Below, piece after piece: positions 34,893 through 43,397 of a stretch of DNA of 55,235 bases. The notes beneath the pieces are model-generated. The model worked only from the letters and a program-made list of their open reading frames with translations. It did not search any database and was not told the DNA's origin. Source of the DNA: Arthrobacter sp. AQ5-06. GTDB taxonomy: Bacteria; Actinomycetota; Actinomycetes; Actinomycetales; Micrococcaceae. The position numbers were made by a program, and so were the translations under genes. The stretch lies in contig NZ_QMKP01000021.1 in assembly GCF_003287955.1 (NCBI RefSeq), positions 1 through 55,235 on the forward strand. Direction: 5' to 3'. Position 1 is the first letter of the stretch. The number at the start of each line of letters is the position of its first letter.

Positions 34893-35327
34893 ATGAACAC
34901 CGATGCCGAGTATTTCCGGGCCAAACTACGATTCGAGATCGACATCATGGATGTTGCCGAGGCCTATCGCGGAGACGCCTTCGTGCTGGTCGACACCCGG
35001 CGGCGGGCCTCCTGGGAACACGGCCATGTGCCGGGTGCCGTCCATCTGCCGACGGCGGAGATCCCGGCGCGGGCGCCGGAAATGATCCCGGCCGGCAGCA
35101 AAGTGGTGGTTTACTCTTGGGGCCCTGGCTGCAACGGCAGCGCTGTTGCTGCATTGGCTTTCGCCGAGCTTGGTTACGAGGTGCGGGAGATGCTCGGGGG
35201 CATTGAGTATTGGGCCAGGAACGGCCTGCCCGTGGAAACCGCAGACGGCGTCAGGTCCGGGGCCGCAGACAGCCTGGTAACGGCGCACCAGCCCGCCGCC
35301 CCGGAACTGCCGCCGTCGACGTCGTAG
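34893..35327 (+). CDS. Rhodanese-like domain protein
   Basis: 144 residues. AFVLVDTRRRASWEHGHVPG then AVHLPTAEIP is the classic N-terminal rhodanese pattern. The active loop reads YSWGPGCNGSAVAALAF: the Cys is present but the usual Arg at the loop end is not. The fold is complete with EMLGGIEYWARNGLPVE. It might transfer sulfur or act as a protein interaction module. A poorly conserved 90-bp gap separates it from the broken lipoprotein gene. Confidence 0.87.
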   Translation: MNTDAEYFRAKLRFEIDIMDVAEAYRGDAFVLVDTRRRASWEHGHVPGAVHLPTAEIPARAPEMIPAGSKVVVYSWGPGCNGSAVAALAFAELGYEVREMLGGIEYWARNGLPVETADGVRSGAADSLVTAHQPAAPELPPSTS

Positions 35328-35342
35328 CGAGTTCCCGAGGAC

Positions 35343-35747
35343 CTACGCGGTAACCGCCAGCGCGTCGATTTCGACCAGCATCACTTCGTGCGGCAGGTCA
35401 ACAAAAACGGTGGTGCGGCTGGGAAGTGCTCCGCTGGGGACGTTTTCGCGGATGAATTCACCGTAGACATCGTTCATGGCCGCGAAGTCGTCGCGGGTGG
35501 TGAGGTACACGCGGAACATCAACACGTCCTCCACAAACGAGCCGCCGGCTTCCAGGATGGCCTTGACGTTCTCAAGGGTGCGGCGGGTCTGGAGGCGGAC
35601 GTCGCCTTCGCCGATGTACTGGTTGGTGGCCGGATCCATGGGGCCCTGGCCGGACACCTGGAAGAGGCCGCCCTTCTTGATCCCCTGGGAGAAGACGTGG
35701 GCGGGGGCGGGCGCGTTTTCGGTCAGTACAACTGTTTTGTCGCTCAT
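35343..35747 (-). CDS. RidA-family enamine/imine deaminase
   Basis: 134 residues. Conserved parts are LFQVSGQGPMDP, TRRTLENVKAILEAGGS, and LPSRTTVFVDLPHEVMLVEI, which holds the catalytic Arg and the water-positioning Glu. AAAGGA precedes ATG 35747, whose first bases overlap the IclR stop. In this operon it would speed release of ammonia from the enamine made by the PLP enzyme encoded opposite at 37729. It differs clearly from the RidA at 1801. Confidence 0.9.
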   Translation of the reverse strand: MSDKTVVLTENAPAPAHVFSQGIKKGGLFQVSGQGPMDPATNQYIGEGDVRLQTRRTLENVKAILEAGGSFVEDVLMFRVYLTTRDDFAAMNDVYGEFIRENVPSGALPSRTTVFVDLPHEVMLVEIDALAVTA

Positions 35748-36505
35748 GGTGTGGTCCTTTCGTGGCTGATCCAGCCGAGGTCACGCGAAATGGCCTCGGT
35801 GCTGGCTTTGAGGTCGGGCAGCAGCTCCAGCAGTCCTTCATAGCTGAGCATCACCACCGGTACCGAACAGGAGGCTGCGGCCACGACGGCGCCGCTGGCA
35901 TCGCGGATGGGTGCCGCGACGCAATGCACGAACGCTTCGTGCTCGGCGTTGTCGTGGGCCCAGCCCTGGATCCTGACCTGCTCCAGTTCGGCCAGCAGGG
36001 CCTCCGGCGAGGTCAGGGTATTGTCGGTAACTTTTATGTAGTCCAGTCCCGCCGCGATGCGCTCCTGCCGGCTGCGCGGCATGTCAGCAAGGAGGACCTT
36101 GGACACGGCGGCCGAGTGCAGCGACGCGGTCAGGCCGATTCGCGAGTACATCCGGACCGGGTGGTGGGACTCGAACTTGTCGATGTACACCACCTCGTTG
36201 CCCTCGAACTCCGCCAGGTGCACGGTGTGTCCGGTGCGGCCGTTCAGTTCGGCCAGATGGGGGTGGGCCACCTTGCGGATGTCCCGCTGCTCAAGGGCCA
36301 GCGAGGATAGTTCGAAGAGTTTGGAGCCAAGCTGGAACCGCTGGTTCTCATCGCGGACCACGAAGCGTTTCTCCTCCATGGTGTGCAGCAGCCGCATGAT
36401 GGTGGTCTTGTGGACGGACGCTTTCGAGGCGAGCTCGTCCAGGGTGGCGGGCTTGGCCGCAAGTTCCGCGAGCAGGTCCATGGCCCGCATCAGGCTCTGG
36501 CTCAT
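35744..36505 (-). CDS. IclR-family regulator
   Basis: 253 residues from ATG 36505; longer starts have no homology. The winged helix is at about 5-65: ATLDELASKASVHKTTIMRL. The effector domain has HTVHLAEFEGNEVVYIDKFE, GLTASLHSAAVSKVLLADMP and FVHCVAAPIRDASGAVVAA. The gene overlaps its neighbours on both sides by four bases. The double palindrome at 37664-37693 in the divergent promoter is its probable binding site, and a keto-deoxy sugar acid its probable ligand. Confidence 0.9.
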   Translation of the reverse strand: MSQSLMRAMDLLAELAAKPATLDELASKASVHKTTIMRLLHTMEEKRFVVRDENQRFQLGSKLFELSSLALEQRDIRKVAHPHLAELNGRTGHTVHLAEFEGNEVVYIDKFESHHPVRMYSRIGLTASLHSAAVSKVLLADMPRSRQERIAAGLDYIKVTDNTLTSPEALLAELEQVRIQGWAHDNAEHEAFVHCVAAPIRDASGAVVAAASCSVPVVMLSYEGLLELLPDLKASTEAISRDLGWISHERTTP

Positions 36506-37518
36506 GGTGCCACGCTCCGCTTCCGGGTGCTGAAGTGGCCGCCCGAGACGTGTATGGCGGCCCACTGGGCGTCGGTCGAGTCCAGGATGGCGGCGAGCTC
36601 CCCGGCGTCGGGGAGGGGGCCGCGGTCGCCGTGGACCGTGAGGGTGCAGGCGGCGGCCACGTGGCCCCGGCGCAGGCTGGCCTTCTGGTCCAGGCCGAAC
36701 CGCCTGCCGCTGAGGTAGCCCGCGGCAAATGAATCACCGGCTCCGACGGGTTCGAGCACGTCCACGGACAGGGCGGCAACTTCCTCCCGGCTGCCGTCGC
36801 GGAGCAGGGCGATGGCGCTGGTGGCGTCGTTCTTGACCACCAGCACGGACGGGTCCGGGAGCAGGCGGCGGAGCTCGGCCTCATCGGTGGTGCCGAAGGC
36901 GTGTTCCGCCTCGTCCTTGCCCACCAGCACCACGTCGGCAAGATTCGCCAGCCGCCGCAGCACGGAGCGGTCCTGGCCCGCCCAGAGGGCGGCGCGCCAG
37001 TTGACGTCGAAACTGATGAGCCGGCCCTGCCTCGGGGCGGCCAGGATGGCCTCCGTCAGCTCCCGGCAGCCCTCAGACAAGGCGGCCGTGATGCCGCTGA
37101 GGTGGATGAGCGCCGCGTGCTCCAGGAGACGTGCGACGGCAGGGTTGGCCAGCGTGGCCGGGCCCATGGCCGACGCCGCGCTGCCTTGCCGGTAGTAGAG
37201 GACGGAACTCCCGCCGTCGGGGTCCGACTCCTGGGCGGGAACCTTCACGTACAGGCCGGTGGGCAGCTCCGGGTCCACCTCGACGCCGGAAACACCCACA
37301 CCGTGGCCGCGGAGCTCATCGAGGATCCGGGTGCCGAAACCGTCCCGGCCCACCCTGCCCACCCAGTGGGACTCCAATCCCATGGCTGCCAGGCCCATGG
37401 CCACGTTGGATTCCGCACCGCCCACGCCGAAATGTAGCGAGGTGGCCAGGTGCAGGGGCACGGGCTGGTCGGGGGTGAGCATTGCCATCGTCTCGCCAAT
37501 ACACACAGCTGAAAGCAT
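36502..37518 (-). CDS. kdgK: 2-keto-3-deoxygluconate kinase (PfkB family)
   Basis: 338 residues from ATG 37518. The N-terminus is AVCIGETMAMLTP and GVGGAESNVAMGLAAMGLES, as in KdgK enzymes. SVLYYRQGSAASAM is a KDG-binding element of the family, and PVGAGDSFAAGYLSG carries the catalytic Asp. It would make KDPG from KDG with ATP. The KDPG aldolase encoded opposite at 40773 completes the step to pyruvate and glyceraldehyde-3-phosphate. Confidence 0.88.
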   Translation of the reverse strand: MLSAVCIGETMAMLTPDQPVPLHLATSLHFGVGGAESNVAMGLAAMGLESHWVGRVGRDGFGTRILDELRGHGVGVSGVEVDPELPTGLYVKVPAQESDPDGGSSVLYYRQGSAASAMGPATLANPAVARLLEHAALIHLSGITAALSEGCRELTEAILAAPRQGRLISFDVNWRAALWAGQDRSVLRRLANLADVVLVGKDEAEHAFGTTDEAELRRLLPDPSVLVVKNDATSAIALLRDGSREEVAALSVDVLEPVGAGDSFAAGYLSGRRFGLDQKASLRRGHVAAACTLTVHGDRGPLPDAGELAAILDSTDAQWAAIHVSGGHFSTRKRSVAP

Positions 37519-37663
37519 GTGAATCCTGAACTCCCTCTTGCGCTTTTCAGCGGCACTCGGCACGCCGCGGAACTAGCCGTCCGGCGGCGGATGGGGTCCC
37601 TTCCCGGTAGGCACCGGCCTTGACTCCCCGTCCGGCACCATGTTAGACATATCACCAACAGCT

Positions 37664-37693
37664 TTGCAACACGCGTTGCAAAATACGCAACGC
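37664..37693. promoter_or_regulatory. Overlapping palindromic operators, likely IclR sites
   Basis: Two perfect inverted repeats share a half-site: TTGCAA-CACGCG-TTGCAA at 37664-37681, and GCGTTGC-AAAATAC-GCAACGC at 37673-37693. They lie between the divergent kdgK and PLP-enzyme genes, 35 bp before the GTG at 37729. The IclR-type regulator is encoded in the left arm of the same cluster. Such tandem half-sites suit binding of an IclR tetramer. Confidence 0.7.
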
Positions 37694-37728
37694 AATCGAA
37701 GAATGCTCCCCCGAAGGGACCCAACTCT

Positions 37729-39084
37729 GTGAATACCTTCCTCTCCGGCGGCCACGCCGAAGCCCCGATCGCTGCGGACGCCGTTGCCAGGCTGAACGCA
37801 GTCGGGCTTGATTGGCGGCACAAGGCCGTGCCCGCCACCGCTGCCGGACTCACCGCCGGTGACTTTCTCGGGACCGCCCCGCGCCTGGCCGATTTCCAGA
37901 CCCCGCTGCTCACCCTCGACGCCGGTGCCGTGCGAGGCAATGCCGACCGCCTGGCCTCGTGGTGCGGCGAACACGGCGTGCTGCTCGCCCCGCACGGAAA
38001 GACCACCATGGCCCCGCAGCTGTGGGCCGAACAGCTCAGCCGCGGCGCGTGGGGCATCACCGTGGCCAACTTCGCCCAGCTCCGGGTGGCCCGCGAATTC
38101 GGCGTCCGCAGGCTGCAGCTGGCCAACAGCCTCACCGACCCGCACGCCATCGAATGGGTGGCCGGCGTAGCCACCGCTGAGGAGCCCATCCTGTCCTGGG
38201 TGGATTCGACGGTCACGGTGGAGGTCATTCAACGGACCCTCGAGGCCGCCGGAAGCAGCGCCGTGCTCGATGTCCTGGTGGAACTCGGCGGCACCGGCGG
38301 ACGTACCGGCGCACGCGGAATTGACGCTGCCATGGACGTTGCCCGGGCCGTCTCGGCGTCCAGGTCCCTGAGGCTGGTGGGCGTGAGCGGCTATGAAGGA
38401 TCGCTGGCACATACCGCGGATCCTGACAGCCTGGCCGCAGTGCGCGGCTACCTGGGGCAGATGAAGCAGCTCCATGAGCAGCTGCTGGCTGGGGGACTGT
38501 ACGGCGCTGACGCCGGCATTATTCTGACCGCCGGGGGCAGTGCCTACTTCGACGACGTCGTCGACGTGCTGTCGCCGTGCATCTCCGCCGGCACTGCGGA
38601 AGGCACCGCAGGCGGCCCTGCAGGTCGAGACGTACAGCTGATGATCCGGAGCGGCGCCTACATCATCCACGACGACGGTTTCTACCGCGGGATCTCGCCA
38701 TTCTCGCGTGACGGAAGCGAGCCGTTTGCCGCCGGTATGCACGGCTGGGCACGGGTGGTGTCCCAGCCCGAACCCGGCCTGGCCATTCTCGACGCCGGCA
38801 AGCGTGATCTTCCGGTGGACGAAGGCCTGCCGCAGCCCCAGCTGATCGGACCCGCACTGGGCGGTCCCATGCAGCCGCTCAAGGGAGCCAGCATCACTGC
38901 CGTCAATGACCAGCACTGCTTTATGGCGTTCGACGCCGGCACCACCGCTGTGCGCCCTGGGGACGTTGTGCGCTTGGGACTCTCCCACCCGTGCACGGCC
39001 TTCGATAAATGGACCCTGATTCCGGTGCTGGCCGACACGGACCGGGACCAGACCGTGGTGGACCTCATCCACACCTTTTTCTAG
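37729..39084 (+). CDS. PLP-dependent D-threonine-aldolase/D-serine-dehydratase-like enzyme
   Basis: 451 residues from GTG 37729. The fold-type III barrel begins at about 55 with DFQTPLLTLDAGAVRGNADR; the PLP Lys is K91 in LLAPHGKTTMAPQLW. The C-terminus has LSHPCTAFDKWTLIPV, with the His and Cys zinc ligands of the DSD1 group. These enzymes act on D-amino acids by aldol cleavage or dehydration/deamination. With KDG kinase, KDPG aldolase and RidA around it, dehydration of D-glucosaminate to KDG is the most coherent role; D-threonine or D-serine cleavage is the alternative. Confidence 0.85.
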   Translation: MNTFLSGGHAEAPIAADAVARLNAVGLDWRHKAVPATAAGLTAGDFLGTAPRLADFQTPLLTLDAGAVRGNADRLASWCGEHGVLLAPHGKTTMAPQLWAEQLSRGAWGITVANFAQLRVAREFGVRRLQLANSLTDPHAIEWVAGVATAEEPILSWVDSTVTVEVIQRTLEAAGSSAVLDVLVELGGTGGRTGARGIDAAMDVARAVSASRSLRLVGVSGYEGSLAHTADPDSLAAVRGYLGQMKQLHEQLLAGGLYGADAGIILTAGGSAYFDDVVDVLSPCISAGTAEGTAGGPAGRDVQLMIRSGAYIIHDDGFYRGISPFSRDGSEPFAAGMHGWARVVSQPEPGLAILDAGKRDLPVDEGLPQPQLIGPALGGPMQPLKGASITAVNDQHCFMAFDAGTTAVRPGDVVRLGLSHPCTAFDKWTLIPVLADTDRDQTVVDLIHTFF

Positions 39085-39094
39085 GAGCACCTGG

Positions 39095-40783
39095 ATGAAA
39101 ACACTCATCAGCAACGCCATCCTGGTGGACGGCACCGGTTCGCCCCGCCGTGCGGCAGACGTTCTGCTGGACGGCACCCTGATTGCGGAGCTGGCGCCTG
39201 CCGGATCCCTGACGTCGGAGAGCACCGGCGCGGACAGGACCATAGATGCCACCGGCCTGGTCCTCAGCCCCGGCTTCATCGACATGCACGCGCACTCGGA
39301 CCTGCAGCTGCTGATCAATCCGGGCCACTACGCCAAGCTCAGCCAGGGCGTCACCACCGAACTTCTGGGCCAGGACGGACTGTCCTATGCACCGGTGGAT
39401 GACGCCACGCTGGCCGGCGTCCGGCAGAAAATCGCCGGCTGGAATGACAACCCCGCCGACTTCGACTTCTCCTGGCGGACCGTGGGCGAGTACCTGGACC
39501 GGCTGGACCGCGTTGATCCGGACTGCCGGGATCAAACGGCAGGCGGCGACGGCGGCCGGATCGCCACCAACGCCGCGTACCTGGTGCCGCAGGGCACGGT
39601 CCGGGCCATGGTGATGGGCTTCGCCGAGGGTATTGCGACGCCGGAGCAGCTGGAGCAGATGCAGGCGGTCATCCGGACCTCCATGGAGGAAGGCGCGGTC
39701 GGAATGTCCTCCGGCCTGACCTACACCCCGGGAATGTACGCCAGCACCGAGGAACTGGCGGAACTCTGCCGGACCGTAGGGGAGCTGGGCGGGTTCTACG
39801 CGCCGCACCACCGCTCCTACGGCAAGGGCGCGCTGGCGGCCTATGCGGAGATGATCGACCTGAGCCGGAGCACCGGCTGCGCCCTGCACCTCTCCCACGC
39901 CACCATGAACTTCGCCGAGAACAAGGGCCGGGCCGGCGAGCTGCTGGACCTTATTGATGAAGCCCTCGACGGCGGCGTGGACATCACCCTGGACACCTAC
40001 CCCTACCTGCCCGGCGCCACCACACTCTCTGCCATCCTGCCCAGCTGGGCCTCCTCCGGCGGAACCGAGGCAACGCTGGAACGGCTCAGCGACCCCGCCA
40101 CCGTGGAGCGGATCCGGGAAAGCGTGGAAATCTACGGTTCGGACGGCTGCCACGGAGTGGTGGCCGAATGGGAGACCCTAGAGATCAGCGGCGTGCAGAA
40201 CCAGGTGCTCGCCGGCCACGTGGGCAAGACCATTGCCGGCATTGCCGCTGAAACCGGGGCTGCTCCATTCGACGTTTTCGTGGAGATTCTCCGCGGAGAC
40301 CGTCTGGGCACCGGCATCCTGCAGCACGTTGGCCACGAGGAAAACGTGCAGGCCATCATGATGCACCGCAGCCACACCGGCGGCAGCGACGGCATCCTGG
40401 TGGGCGCCAAGCCGCACCCCCGCTCGTGGGGAACCTTCACCCGCTACCTGGGTCATTACTGCCGGGAACTGGGCCTGCTCTCGCTCGAAGAGACCGTCCA
40501 CCATCTCACCGGCCGCCCCGCGGCCCGGCTGAAGCTGCACCGGCGCGGACTTGTCCGCGAAGGATATGCGGCGGACCTGGTGTTGTTTGACCCGGACACC
40601 GTCCGCGATGAAGCCACTTTCGACAACCCCCGCCAGGCATCCGCCGGCATCCACTTTGTGTTCGTCAACGGCCTGGCAGCGATCGACGGCGGGCAGCCCA
40701 CCGGCGCCCGCTCCGGCCGCGCCCTCCGCCGGCAGCATGACGGACTCACCCGAATAGGAAGCACCGAAACCCATGACTCCTGA
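39095..40783 (+). CDS. N-acyl-D-amino-acid deacylase (D-aminoacylase) family amidohydrolase
   Basis: 562 residues. The metal site begins with GFIDMHAHSDLQLLI (H66, H68). Further hallmarks are YAPHHRSYGKGA, LHLSHATMNF, DTYPYLPGATTL, MMHRSHTGGSDGILVGAKP and HPRSWGTFTRYLGHY. The spot of the D-aminoacylase ligand Cys (GNCG) reads LGQDGLSYAP, with Asp94, so it belongs to a variant branch. It would remove an acyl group from the D-configured amino of a substrate such as N-acetyl-D-glucosaminate, feeding the PLP enzyme encoded just before it. Confidence 0.87.
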   Translation: MKTLISNAILVDGTGSPRRAADVLLDGTLIAELAPAGSLTSESTGADRTIDATGLVLSPGFIDMHAHSDLQLLINPGHYAKLSQGVTTELLGQDGLSYAPVDDATLAGVRQKIAGWNDNPADFDFSWRTVGEYLDRLDRVDPDCRDQTAGGDGGRIATNAAYLVPQGTVRAMVMGFAEGIATPEQLEQMQAVIRTSMEEGAVGMSSGLTYTPGMYASTEELAELCRTVGELGGFYAPHHRSYGKGALAAYAEMIDLSRSTGCALHLSHATMNFAENKGRAGELLDLIDEALDGGVDITLDTYPYLPGATTLSAILPSWASSGGTEATLERLSDPATVERIRESVEIYGSDGCHGVVAEWETLEISGVQNQVLAGHVGKTIAGIAAETGAAPFDVFVEILRGDRLGTGILQHVGHEENVQAIMMHRSHTGGSDGILVGAKPHPRSWGTFTRYLGHYCRELGLLSLEETVHHLTGRPAARLKLHRRGLVREGYAADLVLFDPDTVRDEATFDNPRQASAGIHFVFVNGLAAIDGGQPTGARSGRALRRQHDGLTRIGSTETHDS

Positions 40784-41408
40784 AGATTTCATCCGGCAGC
40801 TCGAAGCCGATCGCAGCCTCGCTGTGGTCCGGGCGCCCTCAATCCCGGACGCCGCCGAGCTCTGCAAGGCGCTGGCCGACGGCGGCATCCGCACAGTGGA
40901 GCTGACCTTCACCACCCCGGACGTGCTCCGGCACGTCAAGCGGGCGGCGGAGACCGCCGCACAGCACGGTGCCGCCGTCGGAATCGGAACAGTGCTGACC
41001 GGCGACCAGGCCCGCGCGGCAATCGACGCCGGCGCGCAGTTCCTGGTGACTCCCGGCCTGCGGCCGGATGTCGCAGCGGTTGCCACGGCGGCGGGCATTC
41101 CGTTCAGCCTCGGCGCCATGACCCCCACCGAGGTGGCGAAGGCGCTTGATCTGGGGTCCCAAGTGGTCAAGATCTTCCCCGCCAGGCAGCTCGGCCCGGC
41201 CTACATCAAGGACCTCCAGGGTCCTTACCCCGGAATCCGGCTTCTTCCCTCCGGCGGCATCGATGCCGCCAACGCCAAGAGCTATCTCGACGCCGGCGCC
41301 ATGGCCGTCTGCTGCGGAACCAGCGTTGTTCCCCCGGCAGCGGTGGCAGCCGGCGATTGGGCCGACATTTCGGCCCGGGCCGCCGCCTTCACCGGCATCC
41401 TTAACTGA
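40773..41408 (+). CDS. eda: 2-dehydro-3-deoxy-phosphogluconate (KDPG/KHG) aldolase
   Basis: 211 residues. ALADGGIRTVELTFTTPDVL holds the catalytic Glu and Thr, GIGTVLTGDQARAAIDAGAQ follows, and the Schiff-base Lys is in VVKIFPARQLGPAYIKDL. LPSGGID near the end binds phosphate. It overlaps the deacylase gene by 11 bp. It splits KDPG into pyruvate and glyceraldehyde-3-phosphate. Confidence 0.92.
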   Translation: MTPEDFIRQLEADRSLAVVRAPSIPDAAELCKALADGGIRTVELTFTTPDVLRHVKRAAETAAQHGAAVGIGTVLTGDQARAAIDAGAQFLVTPGLRPDVAAVATAAGIPFSLGAMTPTEVAKALDLGSQVVKIFPARQLGPAYIKDLQGPYPGIRLLPSGGIDAANAKSYLDAGAMAVCCGTSVVPPAAVAAGDWADISARAAAFTGILN

Positions 41409-41429
41409 TCCCTCCCAGAAAGAACCCTC

Positions 41430-42821
41430 ATGAACGAGTTTTTGACCTGGCTGCGGCACGACACCGCCGGCCTGCTCCTCCTCGCGGGAGTGGGTATTGC
41501 CCTCCTGCTGTTCCTGATCATCAAAGTCAAACTTGAGCCATTCATCGCCCTGGTGGGTACCGGCGTGATCGTGGCCCTGGTGGGCGGGGTCTCCGTGGAG
41601 GCCCTGGTGGGCTCCGCCACCAAGAGCAGCGACGCCCTGATTGAAAAGGGGTTCGCCGGAATCCTGGGTCACATCACAGTGATCATCGGCCTCGGAACGG
41701 TGCTGGGTGCCATCCTTGAACGGTCCGGCGGCGCCGAGGTGCTGCTGGGCCGCCTGGTGAAGATCTTCGGCGAAAAGGGCACCCCGCTGGCCATGGGCAT
41801 CACAGGCTTCGTGTTGGGCATCCCGGTATTCTTCGACATCGGCATCTTTGTCCTGGCACCCCTGGTCTACGTGGCAGCGATCCGCGGCGGGAAGTCCCTG
41901 GCACTGTACGCACTGCCGCTGCTGGCCGGCCTGTCCGTGACGCACGCCTTCCTGCCCCCACACCCCGGCCCCGTTGCAGCGGCCGGACTGTTCCACGTTG
42001 AGCTCGGCTGGATCATCATCATGGGCCTGATCTGCGGTATTCCGGCGTGGTTTGCCTCGGGTATCCTCTGGGGCACCTGGATCGGCAAGCGCGTGATGAT
42101 CGACGTTCCCGAGGACCGGATCATCGATGAGGCCGAGGAAGCCAGGGGCCACGAACCGTCCATCGGCCTGGTGCTGCTGGCCATCGGCATGCCGATGCTC
42201 CTGATCCTCGGCGGAACCTTCGGCAACATCTTCGCGCCCGAAGGCCCCATCAAGTCCACCCTGGTGTTCTTCGGCAACCCGGCCATTGCCCTGACCGTGG
42301 CAGTCCTGCTGGCCATGTGGCTGCTCGGCATCCGCCGCGGCATGACCTCGGCTGAACTCAGCGAAATCACCTCATCTTCGCTCCGCCCGGTGGGCATGAT
42401 CCTGCTGGTCGTTGGCGCAGGCGCGTTCTTCGGCGCAGTGCTTTCGGCCACCGGCGTGGGCACCGCGGTGGCGGGATCGCTGTCCCAGGCTGGACTGCCG
42501 ATTATCGTCTCAGCGTTTGTGATCAGCGCCGGCATGAGGATCGCGCAGGGCTCGGCCACCGTGGCCATCGTTACCACCGGCGGCATCCTGGCCCCCAGCC
42601 TGACCACTGGAGCCTTCTCCCAGCCGCAGCTGGCCCTGATCGTGGTGGCCATTTCGTCCGGGTCCATCATCGCCAGCCACGTGAACGACGGTGGTTTCTG
42701 GATCATCTCCAAGTACTTCAACATGTCCGTCAAGGACACGCTGAAGACCTGGACCGTGCTGGAAACCGTGCTCTCCGTGGTCGGCTTCGGTATGGCGGCG
42801 CTGATCTACCAGTTCGTCTAG
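41430..42821 (+). CDS. GntP-family sugar acid permease
   Basis: 463 residues with about twelve membrane helices. Typical elements are ILGHITVIIGLGTVLGAILE, SGGAEVLLGRLVKIFGEKGT, THAFLPPHPGPVAAAGLF and ISSGSIIASHVNDGGFWIIS. GntP proteins take up gluconate, related sugar acids or D-serine. As last gene of the operon it should import the substrate of the deacylase-PLP enzyme route. Confidence 0.93.
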   Translation: MNEFLTWLRHDTAGLLLLAGVGIALLLFLIIKVKLEPFIALVGTGVIVALVGGVSVEALVGSATKSSDALIEKGFAGILGHITVIIGLGTVLGAILERSGGAEVLLGRLVKIFGEKGTPLAMGITGFVLGIPVFFDIGIFVLAPLVYVAAIRGGKSLALYALPLLAGLSVTHAFLPPHPGPVAAAGLFHVELGWIIIMGLICGIPAWFASGILWGTWIGKRVMIDVPEDRIIDEAEEARGHEPSIGLVLLAIGMPMLLILGGTFGNIFAPEGPIKSTLVFFGNPAIALTVAVLLAMWLLGIRRGMTSAELSEITSSSLRPVGMILLVVGAGAFFGAVLSATGVGTAVAGSLSQAGLPIIVSAFVISAGMRIAQGSATVAIVTTGGILAPSLTTGAFSQPQLALIVVAISSGSIIASHVNDGGFWIISKYFNMSVKDTLKTWTVLETVLSVVGFGMAALIYQFV

Positions 42822-42850
42822 ATGATTGAGTCCGATTGGGTTTAGCGGTC

Positions 42851-42869
42851 GTGTCCGGTCACCGGACAC
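42851..42869 (+). terminator. Hairpin after the GntP operon
   Basis: GTGTCC and GGACAC form a perfect 6-bp stem around GGTCACC; the whole 9-bp arms (GTGTCCGGT/ACCGGACAC) are symmetric. It lies 29 bp after the permease stop. There is no T-run, so termination rather than a regulator site is the likelier but not certain reading. Confidence 0.55.
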
Positions 42870-43397
42870 GTAACCTACGCCCGCTGGGTGAGGTGGCCGT
42901 GTCGGTGACCAACAGATGGACCTTCCCCGACGCTTCTATGTCTGTCAAGTGGTGGAAAACGGGTGCGGGCGCGGACTCAATGTGCCCGTGGGGCGGCATT
43001 GGTGACCGGCCAGCTTCCCCTTCTCCCCCCGTTGTTTTGGCTGCTGGCGAAGCTTGCGAGCTGTGGCCGACGGAGGCCTATCTACCCGCAGGGCAAGGGG
43101 TAGGAAATTCCCGGAGGAAATCAGCGACGAAGGAGCGCCGCAGGGACATTTCCTACGGCGCAGGCCCCGACGGAGGAGGGGCTAGACGGGCCGGAGCGGA
43201 CACGTACAATCCGACAGGACAGCAGCCAAAACAAGAAAAACGCTTCTACAGCCCGAGCGAAGCGAGGCCCGTGCAGTAGACCTTGCATCAGCGAAGCGAG
43301 GCCCGGAATCCGGAGTCTTCAGGCGGCGCATGGTTTCCGGGCTAGGTTGGGATGCTCTCGCGTGCAGCAGAGGCTTGCTGATTGCGGGGCAAGCCTT
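42870..43397. other. Non-coding stretch with direct and inverted repeats
   Basis: About 530 bp without a convincing gene. It holds an inverted repeat GTAGGAAAT (43100-43108) / ATTTCCTAC (43148-43156). A 16-bp direct repeat AGCGAAGCGAGGCCCG occurs at 43256-43271 and 43290-43305. The purine-rich and repetitive nature differs from the flanking operons and looks like the end of a mobile element belonging with the serine recombinase. Confidence 0.5.
43256..43305. repeat. 16-bp direct repeat pair
   Basis: Two exact copies of AGCGAAGCGAGGCCCG begin 34 bp apart, 93 bp beyond the end of the serine recombinase gene. They may be recombination or transposase sites. Confidence 0.6.

Noticed and set aside
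37573..39318. 581-codon open frame on the minus strand
   Set aside because: It is fully antisense to the PLP-enzyme gene and the deacylase start, which have clear motifs. Long antisense frames are common in high-GC DNA.
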